Notes: generated by a model not told the origin, from the letters alone. Counted from the stretch's first letter, positions 34,834 through 44,306 are shown. The stretch: DNA of 64,000 nucleotides from Actinopolyspora lacussalsi (GCA_030803735.1 JAURUC010000001.1:524501-588500); one strand, 5' to 3'. Translations and numbers: made by a program.

Positions 34834-35634
34834 ATGCCACCGACCAAGGGCGGAGCTGTCGGACGCGACGACCGTTCCGTCACCGGGAAGCTGTTCACCT
34901 TGCTCTCCGCCTTCGGATCAGGCAGAGCGGAGTTGACGCTCAGCGAGATCGCGCACCGATCGGGGCTGGCAATGACCACGGTGCACCGGCTGGTCGGTGA
35001 GCTCACCGAGCGGGGAGTCCTGGAGCGCGGTTCGGACCGGCGTTACCGGGTCGGGCTCGCGTTGTTCGAGATCGCCGCCCTGGCACCACGTGGTCCCGGC
35101 CTGCGCGAGGTGGCGCTGCCCTACATGGAGGACCTCTACGAGGTCACCAGGGAGAACGTGCAGCTGGGTGTTCGGGCCGACGAGGAGGTCGTGTTCGTGG
35201 AACGGCTCGCCGGGCGCGCCTCGGTGGGCGTGCGGACCAGAATCGGCGGGAGGTTTCCGATGCCGCCGACCGGTGTGGGGCTGGTGCTGCTCGCCCACGC
35301 TCCGCCCGAGGTCCGCCAACGCGTGTTGGCGGCGCCGCTGCACCGGTTCACCTCCCACACACTGACCGACCCGGAACGGGTGCGAAGAGTGCTCGCGGAC
35401 GTGCGCAGGGACGGGTTCGCGGTCAGCGACCGGCAGGTGACCTCCGACGCCCTCTCGGTGGCAGCGCCCGTCTTCGACGGCTCCGGCGCGGTGGTGGCGG
35501 CCCTCTCGGTGGTGCTGCGGTTCGGCAGCGTCCGGCCGAGTTCACTGGCCCCGGCCGTGCGGATGGCAGCCCGCGGGATCTCCCGCGCGCTGACCTCCGC
35601 ACCGGATTCCACCGGAGGGTCGCTGTCGGGCTGA
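34834..35634 (+). CDS. IclR-family regulator divergent from the MetE-like gene
   Basis: The 266-residue protein has a winged helix SVTGKLFTLLSAFGSGRAEL with GLAMTTVHRLVGELTERGVL, and an effector domain with ENVQLGVRADEEVVFVERLA and FPMPPTGVGLVLLAHAP. The C-terminus SVAAPVFDGSGAVVAALSVV is typical. It probably binds the palindrome at 34645 to control itself and the methyltransferase gene. Confidence 0.92.
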   Translation: MPPTKGGAVGRDDRSVTGKLFTLLSAFGSGRAELTLSEIAHRSGLAMTTVHRLVGELTERGVLERGSDRRYRVGLALFEIAALAPRGPGLREVALPYMEDLYEVTRENVQLGVRADEEVVFVERLAGRASVGVRTRIGGRFPMPPTGVGLVLLAHAPPEVRQRVLAAPLHRFTSHTLTDPERVRRVLADVRRDGFAVSDRQVTSDALSVAAPVFDGSGAVVAALSVVLRFGSVRPSSLAPAVRMAARGISRALTSAPDSTGGSLSG

Positions 35635-35683
35635 ACGATTCCCGACGATCCGATGTGGTGGTCGCTGTCGCACACCGGATGGT

Positions 35684-35703
35684 CCGGGCCCGGCCGGGCC
35701 CGG
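35684..35703. terminator. GC-rich palindrome between convergent genes
   Basis: A perfect 20-base palindrome of CCGGGCCCGG repeated twice lies between the convergent iclR and thioesterase genes. It can fold as a bidirectional terminator. Confidence 0.5.
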
Positions 35704-35711
35704 GGCTGGGC

Positions 35712-36233
35712 TCAGCCGAAAACGGTGCAGGTGCTCGATGCCGTGGCGAGCAGCTTGCCCGCCGAGTCTCGGATCTCGCCCTCCGCGAACGCCACGTGCC
35801 GCCCCGGTTTGGTCACCCGGCCCAGGGCGTGCAGCTTGCCGGTGTCCAGCCGGATCGCGCGCAGGTAGTTCACCTTGATCTCGGCCGAGCTGTAGCCGGT
35901 ACCGGCGGGAAGCGTGCTGTGCACGGCACAGCCGGTCACCGAGTCGAGCAGGGTGCAGGCCAGTCCGCCGTGCACCAACCCGATCGGGTTGTAGGCCGAC
36001 TCGTCGGGAACGCAGCTGAACTCCACCTCGCCCTCGGCCACGCTGCTGATCCGCATGTCACCGAACAGCGCGCTGATCGGCGGTGGCGGCAGTTCGCCGC
36101 GGTGCATCGCCGACAGGTAGTCCAGTCCGGACATGCCGGTGGCCGCGCGGGCGCCCGTGGTGGGGTCGTACCAGGTGACGGTCTTGCTGCGTGGTTCTCC
36201 CCAGTCGACCTTCGTCGTGTTCGCGCTGTCCAT
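35712..36233 (-). CDS. PaaI-like hotdog thioesterase
   Basis: The 173-residue hotdog-fold protein carries the core motif NPIGLVHGGLACTLLDSVTG, followed by SSAEIKVNYLRAIRLDTGKL. The His-Gly-Gly and nearby Asp are the usual active-site elements of acyl-CoA thioesterases of the PaaI/YbgC type. The substrate is unknown. About 130 bases separate it from the gamma-carbonic-anhydrase-like gene upstream on the same strand. Confidence 0.88.
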   Translation of the reverse strand: MDSANTTKVDWGEPRSKTVTWYDPTTGARAATGMSGLDYLSAMHRGELPPPPISALFGDMRISSVAEGEVEFSCVPDESAYNPIGLVHGGLACTLLDSVTGCAVHSTLPAGTGYSSAEIKVNYLRAIRLDTGKLHALGRVTKPGRHVAFAEGEIRDSAGKLLATASSTCTVFG

Positions 36234-36366
36234 GACCGAACGCTACCTCCGCTCGTGCCGTGGCGGACCCTCGTGCGGCTGTGGGAAGCAGCACTCGGGG
36301 AATCCACGCGGGTTCCGGTGTCGCGCTTCGGAAGCCACCCGGGGCCGGGAGCGGCGGATCCGGAGT

Positions 36367-36882
36367 TCACCCCGCCGCTTCGGAGTGCTGGTTCTTGAGC
36401 GTGAGGTAGTGCTCGGCGTTGGCGGTGATGAGTTCGCGTTCCTCCTCGGTCGTCTCGCGGCGTACCTTGCCCGGCACGCCCGCGACCAACGAGTTCGGGG
36501 GTATCTCGGTGCCCTCCAGGATCACGGTGCCCGCCGCGATGATGCTGCCGGAACCGACGCGCGCACCGTTGAGCACGGTGGCGCTCATGCCCACCAGCAC
36601 GTTGTCCTCGACGGTGCAGCCGTGCAGCACGGCACGGTGACCGACCGAGACGTGCTCGCCGATGTTCACCGGCGTCCCGGGATCGGCGTGTGCGACGCAG
36701 CCGTCCTGGAGATTGCTCCCGCGACCGATCGAGATGCTGTCGCAGTCGGCGCGTACGACCGAGGAGTACCAGACGCTCGCCTGTTCGGCGAGGGTGACGT
36801 CGCCCGCCAGCGTGGCACCCGGGGCGACCCAGGCCCCGTCCCGCACGGTCGGGTTCGTTCCGTTCAGCTCGATCGAGCGCAT
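36367..36882 (-). CDS. Gamma-carbonic-anhydrase-like hexapeptide-repeat protein
   Basis: The 171-residue left-handed beta-helix protein has many hexapeptide repeats (DGAWVAPGATLAGDVTLAEQ, GSGSIIAAGTVILEG). The three zinc-type histidines appear in QDGCVAHADPG and VSVGHRAVLHGC, as in the PaaY/YrdA/CaiE group. Members are trimeric; real carbonic anhydrase activity varies. Confidence 0.88.
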   Translation of the reverse strand: MRSIELNGTNPTVRDGAWVAPGATLAGDVTLAEQASVWYSSVVRADCDSISIGRGSNLQDGCVAHADPGTPVNIGEHVSVGHRAVLHGCTVEDNVLVGMSATVLNGARVGSGSIIAAGTVILEGTEIPPNSLVAGVPGKVRRETTEEERELITANAEHYLTLKNQHSEAAG

Positions 36883-37055
36883 CCGTTCCTCCGTGACCGA
36901 CGCCGGTGTTTCCGCGCCAACCTACACACCGGTAACCGACGACGGTACTGCCCGTTGTCGAGTCACCGAGTGCGTGGAAAACCAGCCCCGAGCGAGCACG
37001 GAACCGTTCGGGGAATCCGCCTGAGCGAGAACACGTCTCGGACGGACGGCCCGCG

Positions 37056-37090
37056 ACCGCTCGGCGGAGCACCGGTGCCCACCGAGCGGT
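37056..37090 (-). terminator. Hairpin after xylB
   Basis: Arms ACCGCTCGG (37056-37064) and CCGAGCGGT (37082-37090) pair 15 bases beyond the xylB stop. Confidence 0.5.
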
Positions 37091-37104
37091 TCAAGCACCT
37101 ACAA

Positions 37105-38514
37105 CTAGCCGTACACCCGCTGTGCGGCATCGCGGTACTTCTCGCGGATCTCCTCCCCGCGAGCCACGTCCCGGGCCTCGTACGATTCGCAGCGCAGCGG
37201 CCATTTCGGGGGTTGGTCGGTCCCGCTGGCCACCCACGCGGCCTGCCTGGCGGCGCCGAGGGCGACGTACTCCGCCGCCTCCGGTACCTGCACGTCCACT
37301 CCGAACAGCATCGGAGCGATCGCGCGCACCGCGGCCGACTCCGCGGCGCCCCCGATCAGCAGCACCCGCCGCACGGTCACTCCCACGTTCCGCAGCGCGT
37401 CGATCCCGTCCGCGAGTCCGCAGAGCATTCCCTCCACAGCCGCGCGTGCCATGTTCTCCGGGGTCAGATTGCCGGTGCGCATCCCGGTCAACGTGCCCGT
37501 GGCGTCGGGCAGGTTGGGGGTGCGCTCGCCGTCGAGGTAGGGCAGCAGCGTCAGCCCCTCCGCGCCGGGGTCGGCCCGCAGCGCGAGTTCGTCCAACCCG
37601 GCGAGGTCGGTGCCGAGCGCGTTGGCCGTGGAGTCGAGCACCCGGGCCGCGTTCAGCGTGGCGATCAGCGGGAGGTAACGGCCGGTCGCGTCGCAGAATC
37701 CGGCCACCGTTCCCGTCGGGTCGCCGCACGGCTGCTCGGTCACCGCGAAGGCGGTACCCGAGGTTCCGACGGAGACGACCACATCGCCCGGTTCGATCCC
37801 GAGCCCGAGCGCCGCGGCCATGTTGTCGCCGGTTCCCGGGCCCAGCACCGCTCCGCGCAGCTCCTCGAGCTCGGTGACCTCCCCGGCGGGTTCGCGCGGG
37901 GAGAGCACCTCGGGCAGTCGAGGAGCACGGTCGGACAGCACCTCCCGGCACAGTTCCGGCAGCCATTCCCCCGAAGCGGGGGAGAAGTAACCGGTTCCCG
38001 AGGCATCCCCCCGGTCGGTGACGGCACGGTCCGGGCTGCCGGACAATCGCCAGGTCAGCCAGTCGTGCGGCAGTAGCACCCGGTCCAGCCGTGCCGCGTT
38101 CTCCGGCTCGTTCTCGGCGAGCCAGGCGAGTTTGGTGAGCGTGAAACTCGCCACCGGAACCAGCCCGGTACGTTCGGCCAGCTCGGCGGCGCCGTGTCGC
38201 TCGGTCAGCTGTCGTGCCTGCGGTGCCGAACGGGTGTCGTTCCACAGCAGCGCGTCCCGCAGCACCGTTCCCGCGGCGTCGAGCGCGACCATGCCGTGTT
38301 GCTGCCCGGCCACGGCCACGGCTTCGACGGGGCCGGGGGCGGCATCGACCGCCTGTCGCACGGCCTCGCCGCACGCCCGCCACCACACCTCCGGATCTAT
38401 CTCGGAGTGCGGTGAGTGGGAGGCCCTGCCCTCGGCGACGACGCTGCCGTCCTCGGCGTCGACGACCAGCGCCTTCGTGGACTGGGTGGAGGAATCCATC
38501 CCCAGAACGAACAC
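37105..38514 (-). CDS. xylB: Xylulokinase
   Basis: The 469-residue FGGY-family kinase phosphorylates D-xylulose to xylulose 5-phosphate for the pentose phosphate pathway. It has the N-terminal ATPase motif LGMDSSTQSTKALVVD, the substrate segment VAVAGQQHGMVALD, and GTGDNMAAALGLGIEPGDVV with the catalytic Asp; near the C-terminus RRVLLIGGAAESAAVRAIAP is the adenosine motif. A GTG start at 38514 is selected because AAGGAG lies five bases upstream; codons further upstream are not kinase-like. It follows xylA on the same strand, with a long hairpin between them. Confidence 0.94.
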   Translation of the reverse strand: MFVLGMDSSTQSTKALVVDAEDGSVVAEGRASHSPHSEIDPEVWWRACGEAVRQAVDAAPGPVEAVAVAGQQHGMVALDAAGTVLRDALLWNDTRSAPQARQLTERHGAAELAERTGLVPVASFTLTKLAWLAENEPENAARLDRVLLPHDWLTWRLSGSPDRAVTDRGDASGTGYFSPASGEWLPELCREVLSDRAPRLPEVLSPREPAGEVTELEELRGAVLGPGTGDNMAAALGLGIEPGDVVVSVGTSGTAFAVTEQPCGDPTGTVAGFCDATGRYLPLIATLNAARVLDSTANALGTDLAGLDELALRADPGAEGLTLLPYLDGERTPNLPDATGTLTGMRTGNLTPENMARAAVEGMLCGLADGIDALRNVGVTVRRVLLIGGAAESAAVRAIAPMLFGVDVQVPEAAEYVALGAARQAAWVASGTDQPPKWPLRCESYEARDVARGEEIREKYRDAAQRVYG

Positions 38515-38594
38515 GACGACTCCTTTCGCGGTGACCAGGAGAGCACCCCACGGGCGCGCTCGGTTCTCGGCGGTTCTCGTACGTGACGACACGC

Positions 38595-38629
38595 GTCGAG
38601 CGCGTGTGCTCGCGACACACGCGCTCGAC
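38595..38629 (-). promoter_or_regulatory. Intercistronic stem-loop between xylA and xylB
   Basis: A perfect 14-bp inverted repeat (38595-38608 and 38616-38629) with a 7-base loop sits 60 bases after the xylA stop and 80 bases before xylB. It could be a terminator or attenuator that lowers xylB relative to xylA, or an RNA-stabilising element. Confidence 0.55.
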
Positions 38630-38688
38630 ACGAGTGGTGCCCGCCGCGATGGCAGTCGCCCCGCGGCGGCGGAGCGTGCGGACTCAGC

Positions 38689-39852
38689 TCAGCCCAGCCC
38701 CATCAGGTGCTCCAACGCGAGCTGGTCCAGCCGCTCGTAGTGCATGGCGCGCTTCCCCGCCTCCTCGGGGTCGAATCCCTCCGCGGCACTCAGCAGTTCC
38801 TCGGGCTTCTCGCCGGAGGCGAGCGTGGGACGAGCGAGTTCGTCCACGCGGGACGCCTCGAGCGCCTCCCGCACTCGCGGGTCGGCGCGGAAGGCCGCCG
38901 ACCTCTCCCGCAGGATCAGGTAGTTGCGCATGCACCCCGCGGCCGAGGTCCACACACCCTCGTCGTCCTCGGTACGCGAGGGCTTGAAGTCGAAGTGCCT
39001 CGGCCCCTGGTAGCCCGCGTTCTCCAGCAGGTCGACCGTGAAGAACGCGCTCTTGAGGTCGCCCGCACCGAACCGGAGGTCCTGGTCGAACTTGGCGCCG
39101 TGCTGGCCGTTGAGATCCAGGTGGAACAGTTTGCCCGCCCACAGCGCCTGGGCTATGCCGTGCACGTAGTTGAGCCCGGCCATCTGCTCGTGACCGACCT
39201 CCGGATTCACCCCGACCATGTCGGGGTGCTCGAGCTGCTCGATGAACGAGAGCACGTGCCCCACCGTCGGCAGCAGGATGTCGCCACGCGGCTCGTTGGG
39301 TTTGGGCTCCAGGGCCAACCGCAGGTCGTAACCGCGGTCCCGGACGAACTGGCAGACCGTGTCGATGCCCTCCTTGTAGCGGGCGAAGGCCGCACGGGCG
39401 TCGATCCCCGCGTCGGTCTCGGCGCCTTCCCTGCCGCCCCAGGCGACGAAGGTCCGCGCACCGAGTTCGGCGGCGAGTTCGACGTTGCGCAGCATCTTGC
39501 GCAGCGCGAACCGCCGTATGTCCCTGTCGTTGGCCGTCAGGGCGCCGTCCTTGAAGACCGGGTGTCCGAACAGGTTGGTGGTGATCATCGGCACGGTCAT
39601 GCCGGTCTCGTCCAGCGCCTCGCGGAACCGCGAGACCACCCGCTGCCGCTCGGACTCGTCCGCCGCGAACGGGATCAGGTCGTCATCGTGGAACGTGACT
39701 CCCCAGGCCCCCAGCTCCGCCAGGCGGTGTACCGCCCGCACCGGGTCCAGCTCCGACCGGGTGGGCGCTCCGAACGGGTCGGCTCCCTGGAAACCGACGG
39801 TCCAGAGTCCGAACGAGAACTTGTCGGACGCGGCGGGTGAGTAGTCGTTCAC
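38689..39852 (-). CDS. xylA: Xylose isomerase
   Basis: The 387-residue metal-dependent barrel converts D-xylose to D-xylulose and, in vitro, glucose to fructose. Actinobacterial class I features: [15 protein letters not shown], catalytic His55 in [21 protein letters not shown], and metal/substrate residues in [11 protein letters not shown] (Glu182, Lys184), GHEQMAGLN and FHLDLNGQ. It is about the length of the Streptomyces enzyme. Its start is 82 bases from the end of the upstream GH3 gene, with a terminator between them. Confidence 0.97.
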   Translation of the reverse strand: MNDYSPAASDKFSFGLWTVGFQGADPFGAPTRSELDPVRAVHRLAELGAWGVTFHDDDLIPFAADESERQRVVSRFREALDETGMTVPMITTNLFGHPVFKDGALTANDRDIRRFALRKMLRNVELAAELGARTFVAWGGREGAETDAGIDARAAFARYKEGIDTVCQFVRDRGYDLRLALEPKPNEPRGDILLPTVGHVLSFIEQLEHPDMVGVNPEVGHEQMAGLNYVHGIAQALWAGKLFHLDLNGQHGAKFDQDLRFGAGDLKSAFFTVDLLENAGYQGPRHFDFKPSRTEDDEGVWTSAAGCMRNYLILRERSAAFRADPRVREALEASRVDELARPTLASGEKPEELLSAAEGFDPEEAGKRAMHYERLDQLALEHLMGLG

Positions 39853-39900
39853 TTGTTGCTCCTTTCACGGGAACGGCTTTGCCGTCCACTGGGGACGAGT

Positions 39901-39926
39901 GGGGAGCCGGTGACCACCGGCTCCCC
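39901..39926 (-). terminator. Hairpin after the GH3 gene
   Basis: GGGGAGCCGG and CCGGCTCCCC pair around a 6-base loop, 8 bases after the GH3 stop codon. Confidence 0.7.
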
Positions 39927-39933
39927 GGCTCGG

Positions 39934-42657
39934 TCACCTAACCTTGACGACGAACTTCGTCGACTCGGTGTGACCGCGGTAGCGCACGGTCGCGGTGACC
40001 GTGGCGACCCCGGAATCACGGGTGCGAATCACCCCGTGCGGATTCACCGACACGACCCCCGGTCGGTTGCTGCGGTACTGCACCCGCATTCCGGGTGGCA
40101 GGGGCTCGTCGCGTTCGTCCGCGACATGCCCGACGAGCGTTCCGTCGTTGAACGAGACCGTCGTGCGTGGCCGGACCACGGTGTCGCGATCGAAGGTCCT
40201 GCGCACCGTGATCCCGCGTTCGGCGTCACCTGCGGCCCGTGGTGTGGTGCTCACAGCGGCGGGAACCGGTCGCAGCTTGCCGTGCACCGTCACCCGCTCG
40301 CTGTCGGCGACGTCCGCTTCGGAACTCGAATGCGCCAGTCGGAACTCGTAGCCACCTGCGCTGAGCTCGTAGCGGTTCCGCTGTTGGTCGAACAGCGCCA
40401 GATCGCGCACCGGGATCGTGAACTCGACACGCTTGCTCTCGTGCGGCCGGAGCGAGACCTTCTCGAAGCCGGCGAGCCGTTCGTCCGGACGCTCGGTCCG
40501 GTCCGCCTTCGACGAGGCGGCGTAGAGCTGCACCACGTCGGAGCCCGCGACCTCTCCGGTGTTGGTGACCCGCGCGCTCGCGCGGACCTCACCGTTGGCG
40601 TTGACGTGGTCGCGTTGGATCCGCAGATCACCGTACTCGAACTCGGTGTAGCCGAGACCGTGGCCGAACGGGTAGGCGGCCCTGCCGTCGAAGTACATGT
40701 AGGTCCGGCCGGGTCGCGAGTCCGCGGGTCTGATCGAGTAGTCACCGATCGAGGGCAGCTGGGACTCGTTCTTGTACCAGGTGAAGGGCAGGTGCCCGCT
40801 CGGGTTGCTCTCGCCCAGCAGCACGTCGGCCAGCGCCTGGCCCTTGCGCTGTCCGTTGTAGGAGCTCCACAGCAGCGCCTGCACCTCGGAGGAGAAGTCG
40901 CTCACGTCGACCGCCCCGATGGTCTCCAGGTAGACCACCGTGTTCGGGTTGTTCGCCGCTACCTCGTTGATCAGCTTCGTCTGCGGTTCCGGCAGCCGCA
41001 GCGACTCCCGGTCCTCGTCCTCCTTCGCGGTGCTCTCGTCCGTTCCGCCGTAGACGACCACCGAGTCGAAGTCGGCGGAGGCACGCACGGAGTTCCGGTT
41101 CAACTGGTTCTCGGTACCGGGCTTCGTGCCGGGGAGGTAGTCCACGACCGCATCGGGGTTGATCTCCTCGACCGCCCGCTTGAGCCCCTCGTAGCCGTTG
41201 ACGCCGTTGGCACGGCCGGACGGCCCCTGGTCGCTGGAGTAGCCGCCCAGATACATCTCTTCCGGATTGGCGTGATCACCGATGACCGCCAGGCGGTACT
41301 GTCCCGACTTCGGTATCCGCAGCGGCAGCAGCTTGCCACCGTCCTCGGCGGGTTGGTTGCGCAGCAGCACGATGGACTCGGAGGCCGCCTCGCGGGCGAG
41401 ATCCAACCGTTCCGGGGTCTGGGTCACCGCGTTGTTCGACTCCGCGTCCTCCCAGCTGCCCTTGGGGACTCGTTCGCGGGCGCGCTGGACCCAGGGCACC
41501 TGTTCGGGGTCGTCGAACTCGCCGAGCCGGATCCGCACCGTGAACATCCGGATCAGCGAGGCGTCCATGAAGTTCTCGGTGTAGACGCCGTTGTGGGTCT
41601 CGATCTTCTGCTGGGCCGCCTCGGGCAGCGTGTTACCGAAGTTGTGCTCGTCGTGGTAACCCTGGTTGCAGTTGAGGTCCACACCGGCCGCGTTCGCGTA
41701 GGCGTTGCGCTCGATGTGGTCGAGCGGTTCCTCCTCGCCCTCCGGTTTCCAGTTGTGGCCGTGCTGGATCTCGTAGACCGAGTCGCAGTCGGAGGTGAAG
41801 AACCCGTCGAACCCGAAGGTCTTGCGGGCCAGGGTGTCCAGTAGGCCGACGTCGGCTGAGGCGGGCACCCCGTTGACCCGGTTGTAAGCGGTCATGATCG
41901 AACCGGGCGAGCTCTGGCGGATCACTTCCTTGAACGGAGCCGTGTAGTACTCGCGCAGCGTCCGCTCGTCCATGTTCGACGTGCCGGTGAGCCGGTTGAA
42001 CTCGCTGTTGTTCGCGGCGAAGTGCTTGATCGTGGTGCTGGTCTTGAGGTAACCGTCCGAGGAGGGCAGCAGGTTGCCCTGCTTGTCCTTGCCCTCCATG
42101 CCGTTGACGTACTGCGAGGCCATGGCCGCGGTCAGCCCGGGGTCCTCGCTGAATGTCTCGTCGTTGCGGCCCCACCTCGGATCCCTGCTCAGGTTGATGG
42201 TGGGGGAGTAGAAGTTGAGGTCGAGCCTGTTGTCGCGCACCACCTCGCGAGCCTCGCTGGAGGTGGCCTGTGCGACCCGGTGCATCAGGTCGGGGTTCCA
42301 GGTGGATCCCATGGACAGGCTCACCGGGTACGAGGTGGTGTTGGTCAGTATCTCGGGGTTGCCCTCCTCGTTGTACTGCTCCCGTGCGACGCCGTGCGCC
42401 GCTTCGTTCCACCAGCCGTAGGACCGCACCCCGAGCCGGGGGATGGCGGGTGCCTGACTGCTGATCAGCTGTGACGCCTTCTCGGACGGCGTCATCCGGG
42501 AAACCAGGTCTGCGGCACGTTCCCGTGCCGAGTAGCTCTGGTCCAGGTACACGGGGGTCTCATCGGTTCTCTCCTGGGCCAGCGCGGGTGCGGTGGACAG
42601 CGCACAACTCACGCACAGGCCGAGGGTCACCAGGAGACGTGTCGGTCCTCGTCTCAT
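39934..42657 (-). CDS. Secreted GH3 beta-glycosidase (beta-xylosidase-like)
   Basis: The 907-residue exported enzyme has a signal peptide MRRGPTRLLVTLGLCVSCAL ending ALA before Gln28. The GH3 N-terminal barrel has DPRWGRNDETFSEDPGL, KHFAANNSE (Lys211-His212) and the nucleophile Asp290 in GFDGFFTSDCDSVYEI. The second alpha/beta domain (LAREAASESIVLLRN, VIGDHANPEEMYLGGYS) and fibronectin-III-like domain (YPFGHGLGYTEFEYGDL) follow, then an extra bacterial-Ig-like domain at the C-terminus. FTSDCDS and the domain order resemble plant and fungal beta-xylosidase / alpha-arabinosidase GH3 enzymes. The start at 42657 fits the signal peptide and follows GGAGAGC. Confidence 0.92.
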   Translation of the reverse strand: MRRGPTRLLVTLGLCVSCALSTAPALAQERTDETPVYLDQSYSARERAADLVSRMTPSEKASQLISSQAPAIPRLGVRSYGWWNEAAHGVAREQYNEEGNPEILTNTTSYPVSLSMGSTWNPDLMHRVAQATSSEAREVVRDNRLDLNFYSPTINLSRDPRWGRNDETFSEDPGLTAAMASQYVNGMEGKDKQGNLLPSSDGYLKTSTTIKHFAANNSEFNRLTGTSNMDERTLREYYTAPFKEVIRQSSPGSIMTAYNRVNGVPASADVGLLDTLARKTFGFDGFFTSDCDSVYEIQHGHNWKPEGEEEPLDHIERNAYANAAGVDLNCNQGYHDEHNFGNTLPEAAQQKIETHNGVYTENFMDASLIRMFTVRIRLGEFDDPEQVPWVQRARERVPKGSWEDAESNNAVTQTPERLDLAREAASESIVLLRNQPAEDGGKLLPLRIPKSGQYRLAVIGDHANPEEMYLGGYSSDQGPSGRANGVNGYEGLKRAVEEINPDAVVDYLPGTKPGTENQLNRNSVRASADFDSVVVYGGTDESTAKEDEDRESLRLPEPQTKLINEVAANNPNTVVYLETIGAVDVSDFSSEVQALLWSSYNGQRKGQALADVLLGESNPSGHLPFTWYKNESQLPSIGDYSIRPADSRPGRTYMYFDGRAAYPFGHGLGYTEFEYGDLRIQRDHVNANGEVRASARVTNTGEVAGSDVVQLYAASSKADRTERPDERLAGFEKVSLRPHESKRVEFTIPVRDLALFDQQRNRYELSAGGYEFRLAHSSSEADVADSERVTVHGKLRPVPAAVSTTPRAAGDAERGITVRRTFDRDTVVRPRTTVSFNDGTLVGHVADERDEPLPPGMRVQYRSNRPGVVSVNPHGVIRTRDSGVATVTATVRYRGHTESTKFVVKVR

Positions 42658-42759
42658 CCAGCTCTCCGTCAACTCGGTGCCAAATGTCGTTCGGTCTCGA
42701 CAGCGGGACCGGATCCGGTCGTTCACCGGTTCGCCGCTGCCGCGATCGTGCGATGTGAC

Positions 42760-42867
42760 GTGTTAAATATTATTTGTAAGAGGTAAAAACAAAATGGGCG
42801 GCGTGTCAACCCCCACACCCGTTGGCGCCGCGCAACGGTGCAACGTTGACTGGCGAACGTTGACTGG
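42760..42867. promoter_or_regulatory. Divergent control region of the GH3 and ROK genes
   Basis: The stretch 42762-42795 is strikingly AT-rich for this genome and is the likely promoter region. It is followed by a direct repeat AACGTTGACTGG at 42842-42853 and 42856-42867 just before the ROK gene. ROK/XylR regulators bind repeats in such gaps, so both elements are candidate operators. Confidence 0.5.
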
Positions 42868-42901
42868 TGAGGGAAGCAATGAGCCGCGAAGCGAGGACCA
42901 C

Positions 42902-44095
42902 GTGACCGCATCGACCGCGCAGGGCCGCGATCCGGCCAGCCTGCGACGTCACAATCTCCGGGCGCTGCTGCGTCATCTGCACCTGCGGGGGCCCACCAGC
43001 CGGGTCGGACTCGGCGAAGTGACCGGACTCACCCGCAGCGCCATCGCGGACCTGGTGGGGGAGCTGACCGAACGCGGGTTGGTACTGGAAAGCGGTTCGA
43101 GCCAGCAGCAGCCGGGCAGAACCGGCCGGGGGCGTCCCCCGCTGATCGTCTCGCCGCGCGACGAACGCGCCTACGCGCTCGCCATAGCCGTCGACGTGGA
43201 CACCGTACGCATCGGCAGAGTGGGGCTGGGAGGCAACGTTCTCGAGGAGATGACCACCCAGCACGAACATTCGCCCGGTGATCCCGCACCGGGGCTGGAG
43301 CAGCTCGCACGACTGGTCCGCGAGCTCGTGACGACGACCGAGGCCCCGCCCATCGCGGTGGGGGTGGCGGTGCCCGGCCTGGTACGGGACGAGGACGGTG
43401 TGGTCACCCGCGCTCCCAACCTCGGTTGGCACGAGCTGGCGCTCGGACAACGACTGCGCGAGTCGGCGGATATCACGGCTCCGGTGGTGGTCGGCAACGA
43501 GGCGCGACTGGCCGCCCTGGCCGAACACCGTCGTGGCGCGGGCAGGGACCGAACCGACCTAGTGTACGTGTCCGCGGGGGTCGGTGTGGGCGCCGGGATC
43601 GTGGCGCACGACCAGCTGCTCACCGGCAACACCGGATACGCGGGCGAGATCGGGCACATGATCACGAGTCCCGGCGGCAGAACCTGCCACTGTGGTGCCC
43701 GGGGCTGTTGGGAAACCGAGATCGGGGCGGATGCCCTGCTGCGGCGGATCGGTGTCGTCGAACCCGCCGACAGACAGGCCGAACTGGAGCGGCTGTTCGA
43801 ACGCGCCGAACGGGGGGACGCCGAAGCGCTCGAGGCGTTCCGGCAGCTCTGTGCGCCGGTCGCGACCGGTCTGGCCAATCTGATAAACATCTTCGATCCG
43901 GGACTGGTACTGCTCGGTGGGCTGCTGCGACCTCTGCTACGGCACGCCGAGGGAGAACTGCGCCACAGCCTCGAACGCGTCCGGGGACTTCCCGAACTGC
44001 CGGTGGAACTCGGCAGCGCTCGGTTGGGGGAGCAGGGACACCTGCTCGGTGCCGCCGAGGCCGCGGTGAGCAGCTTTCTCGCTTCCTTCGAATGA
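42902..44095 (+). CDS. ROK-family transcriptional regulator (XylR-like)
   Basis: The 397-residue protein has an N-terminal winged helix (RRHNLRALLRHLHLRGPTSR, then GLTRSAIADLVGELTERGLV) and a ROK sugar-binding/ATPase-like domain. The latter contains IAVGVAVPGLV, GNEARLAALAEHRRGAGRDR and the zinc motif CHCGARGCWETEIGADAL. A GTG start at 42902 is chosen; GAGGACC lies just upstream. It is divergent from the secreted GH3 gene and close to xylAB, so xylose or xylo-oligosaccharide sensing is likely, as for XylR. Confidence 0.92.
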   Translation: MTASTAQGRDPASLRRHNLRALLRHLHLRGPTSRVGLGEVTGLTRSAIADLVGELTERGLVLESGSSQQQPGRTGRGRPPLIVSPRDERAYALAIAVDVDTVRIGRVGLGGNVLEEMTTQHEHSPGDPAPGLEQLARLVRELVTTTEAPPIAVGVAVPGLVRDEDGVVTRAPNLGWHELALGQRLRESADITAPVVVGNEARLAALAEHRRGAGRDRTDLVYVSAGVGVGAGIVAHDQLLTGNTGYAGEIGHMITSPGGRTCHCGARGCWETEIGADALLRRIGVVEPADRQAELERLFERAERGDAEALEAFRQLCAPVATGLANLINIFDPGLVLLGGLLRPLLRHAEGELRHSLERVRGLPELPVELGSARLGEQGHLLGAAEAAVSSFLASFE

Positions 44096-44227
44096 TTCCC
44101 GAGCTTTCCTTCCCGGTGGAGCGGGCACCCCGCCGCCGATCGGAGACGAAGGGTTGCGCTCGGACCTGTAGCCGCCGTCCCGCCACATCGAACCGCCCTC
44201 GTGCCACTTCGTCCCGCCGAGCGCGAA

Positions 44228-44306
44228 CCCCGTAGTGGCCGTGTTCCCCCGGTTCCCGTGGTGCCCGTGTCGACGCCACCGGAACCCGGCGGAACCCACT
44301 ACGGGG
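44228..44306. terminator. Nested inverted repeats between convergent ROK and GH31 genes
   Basis: Outer arms CCCCGTAGTG (44228-44237) and CACTACGGGG (44297-44306) are perfect complements and enclose further GC-rich inverted repeats. They lie in the 270-base gap between convergent genes. Confidence 0.5.

Noticed and set aside
36133..38076. 647-codon plus-strand frame
   Set aside because: Antisense to the gamma-CA-like and xylB genes, with low-complexity composition.
39853..41844. 663-codon plus-strand frame
   Set aside because: Antisense shadow of the GH3 enzyme.
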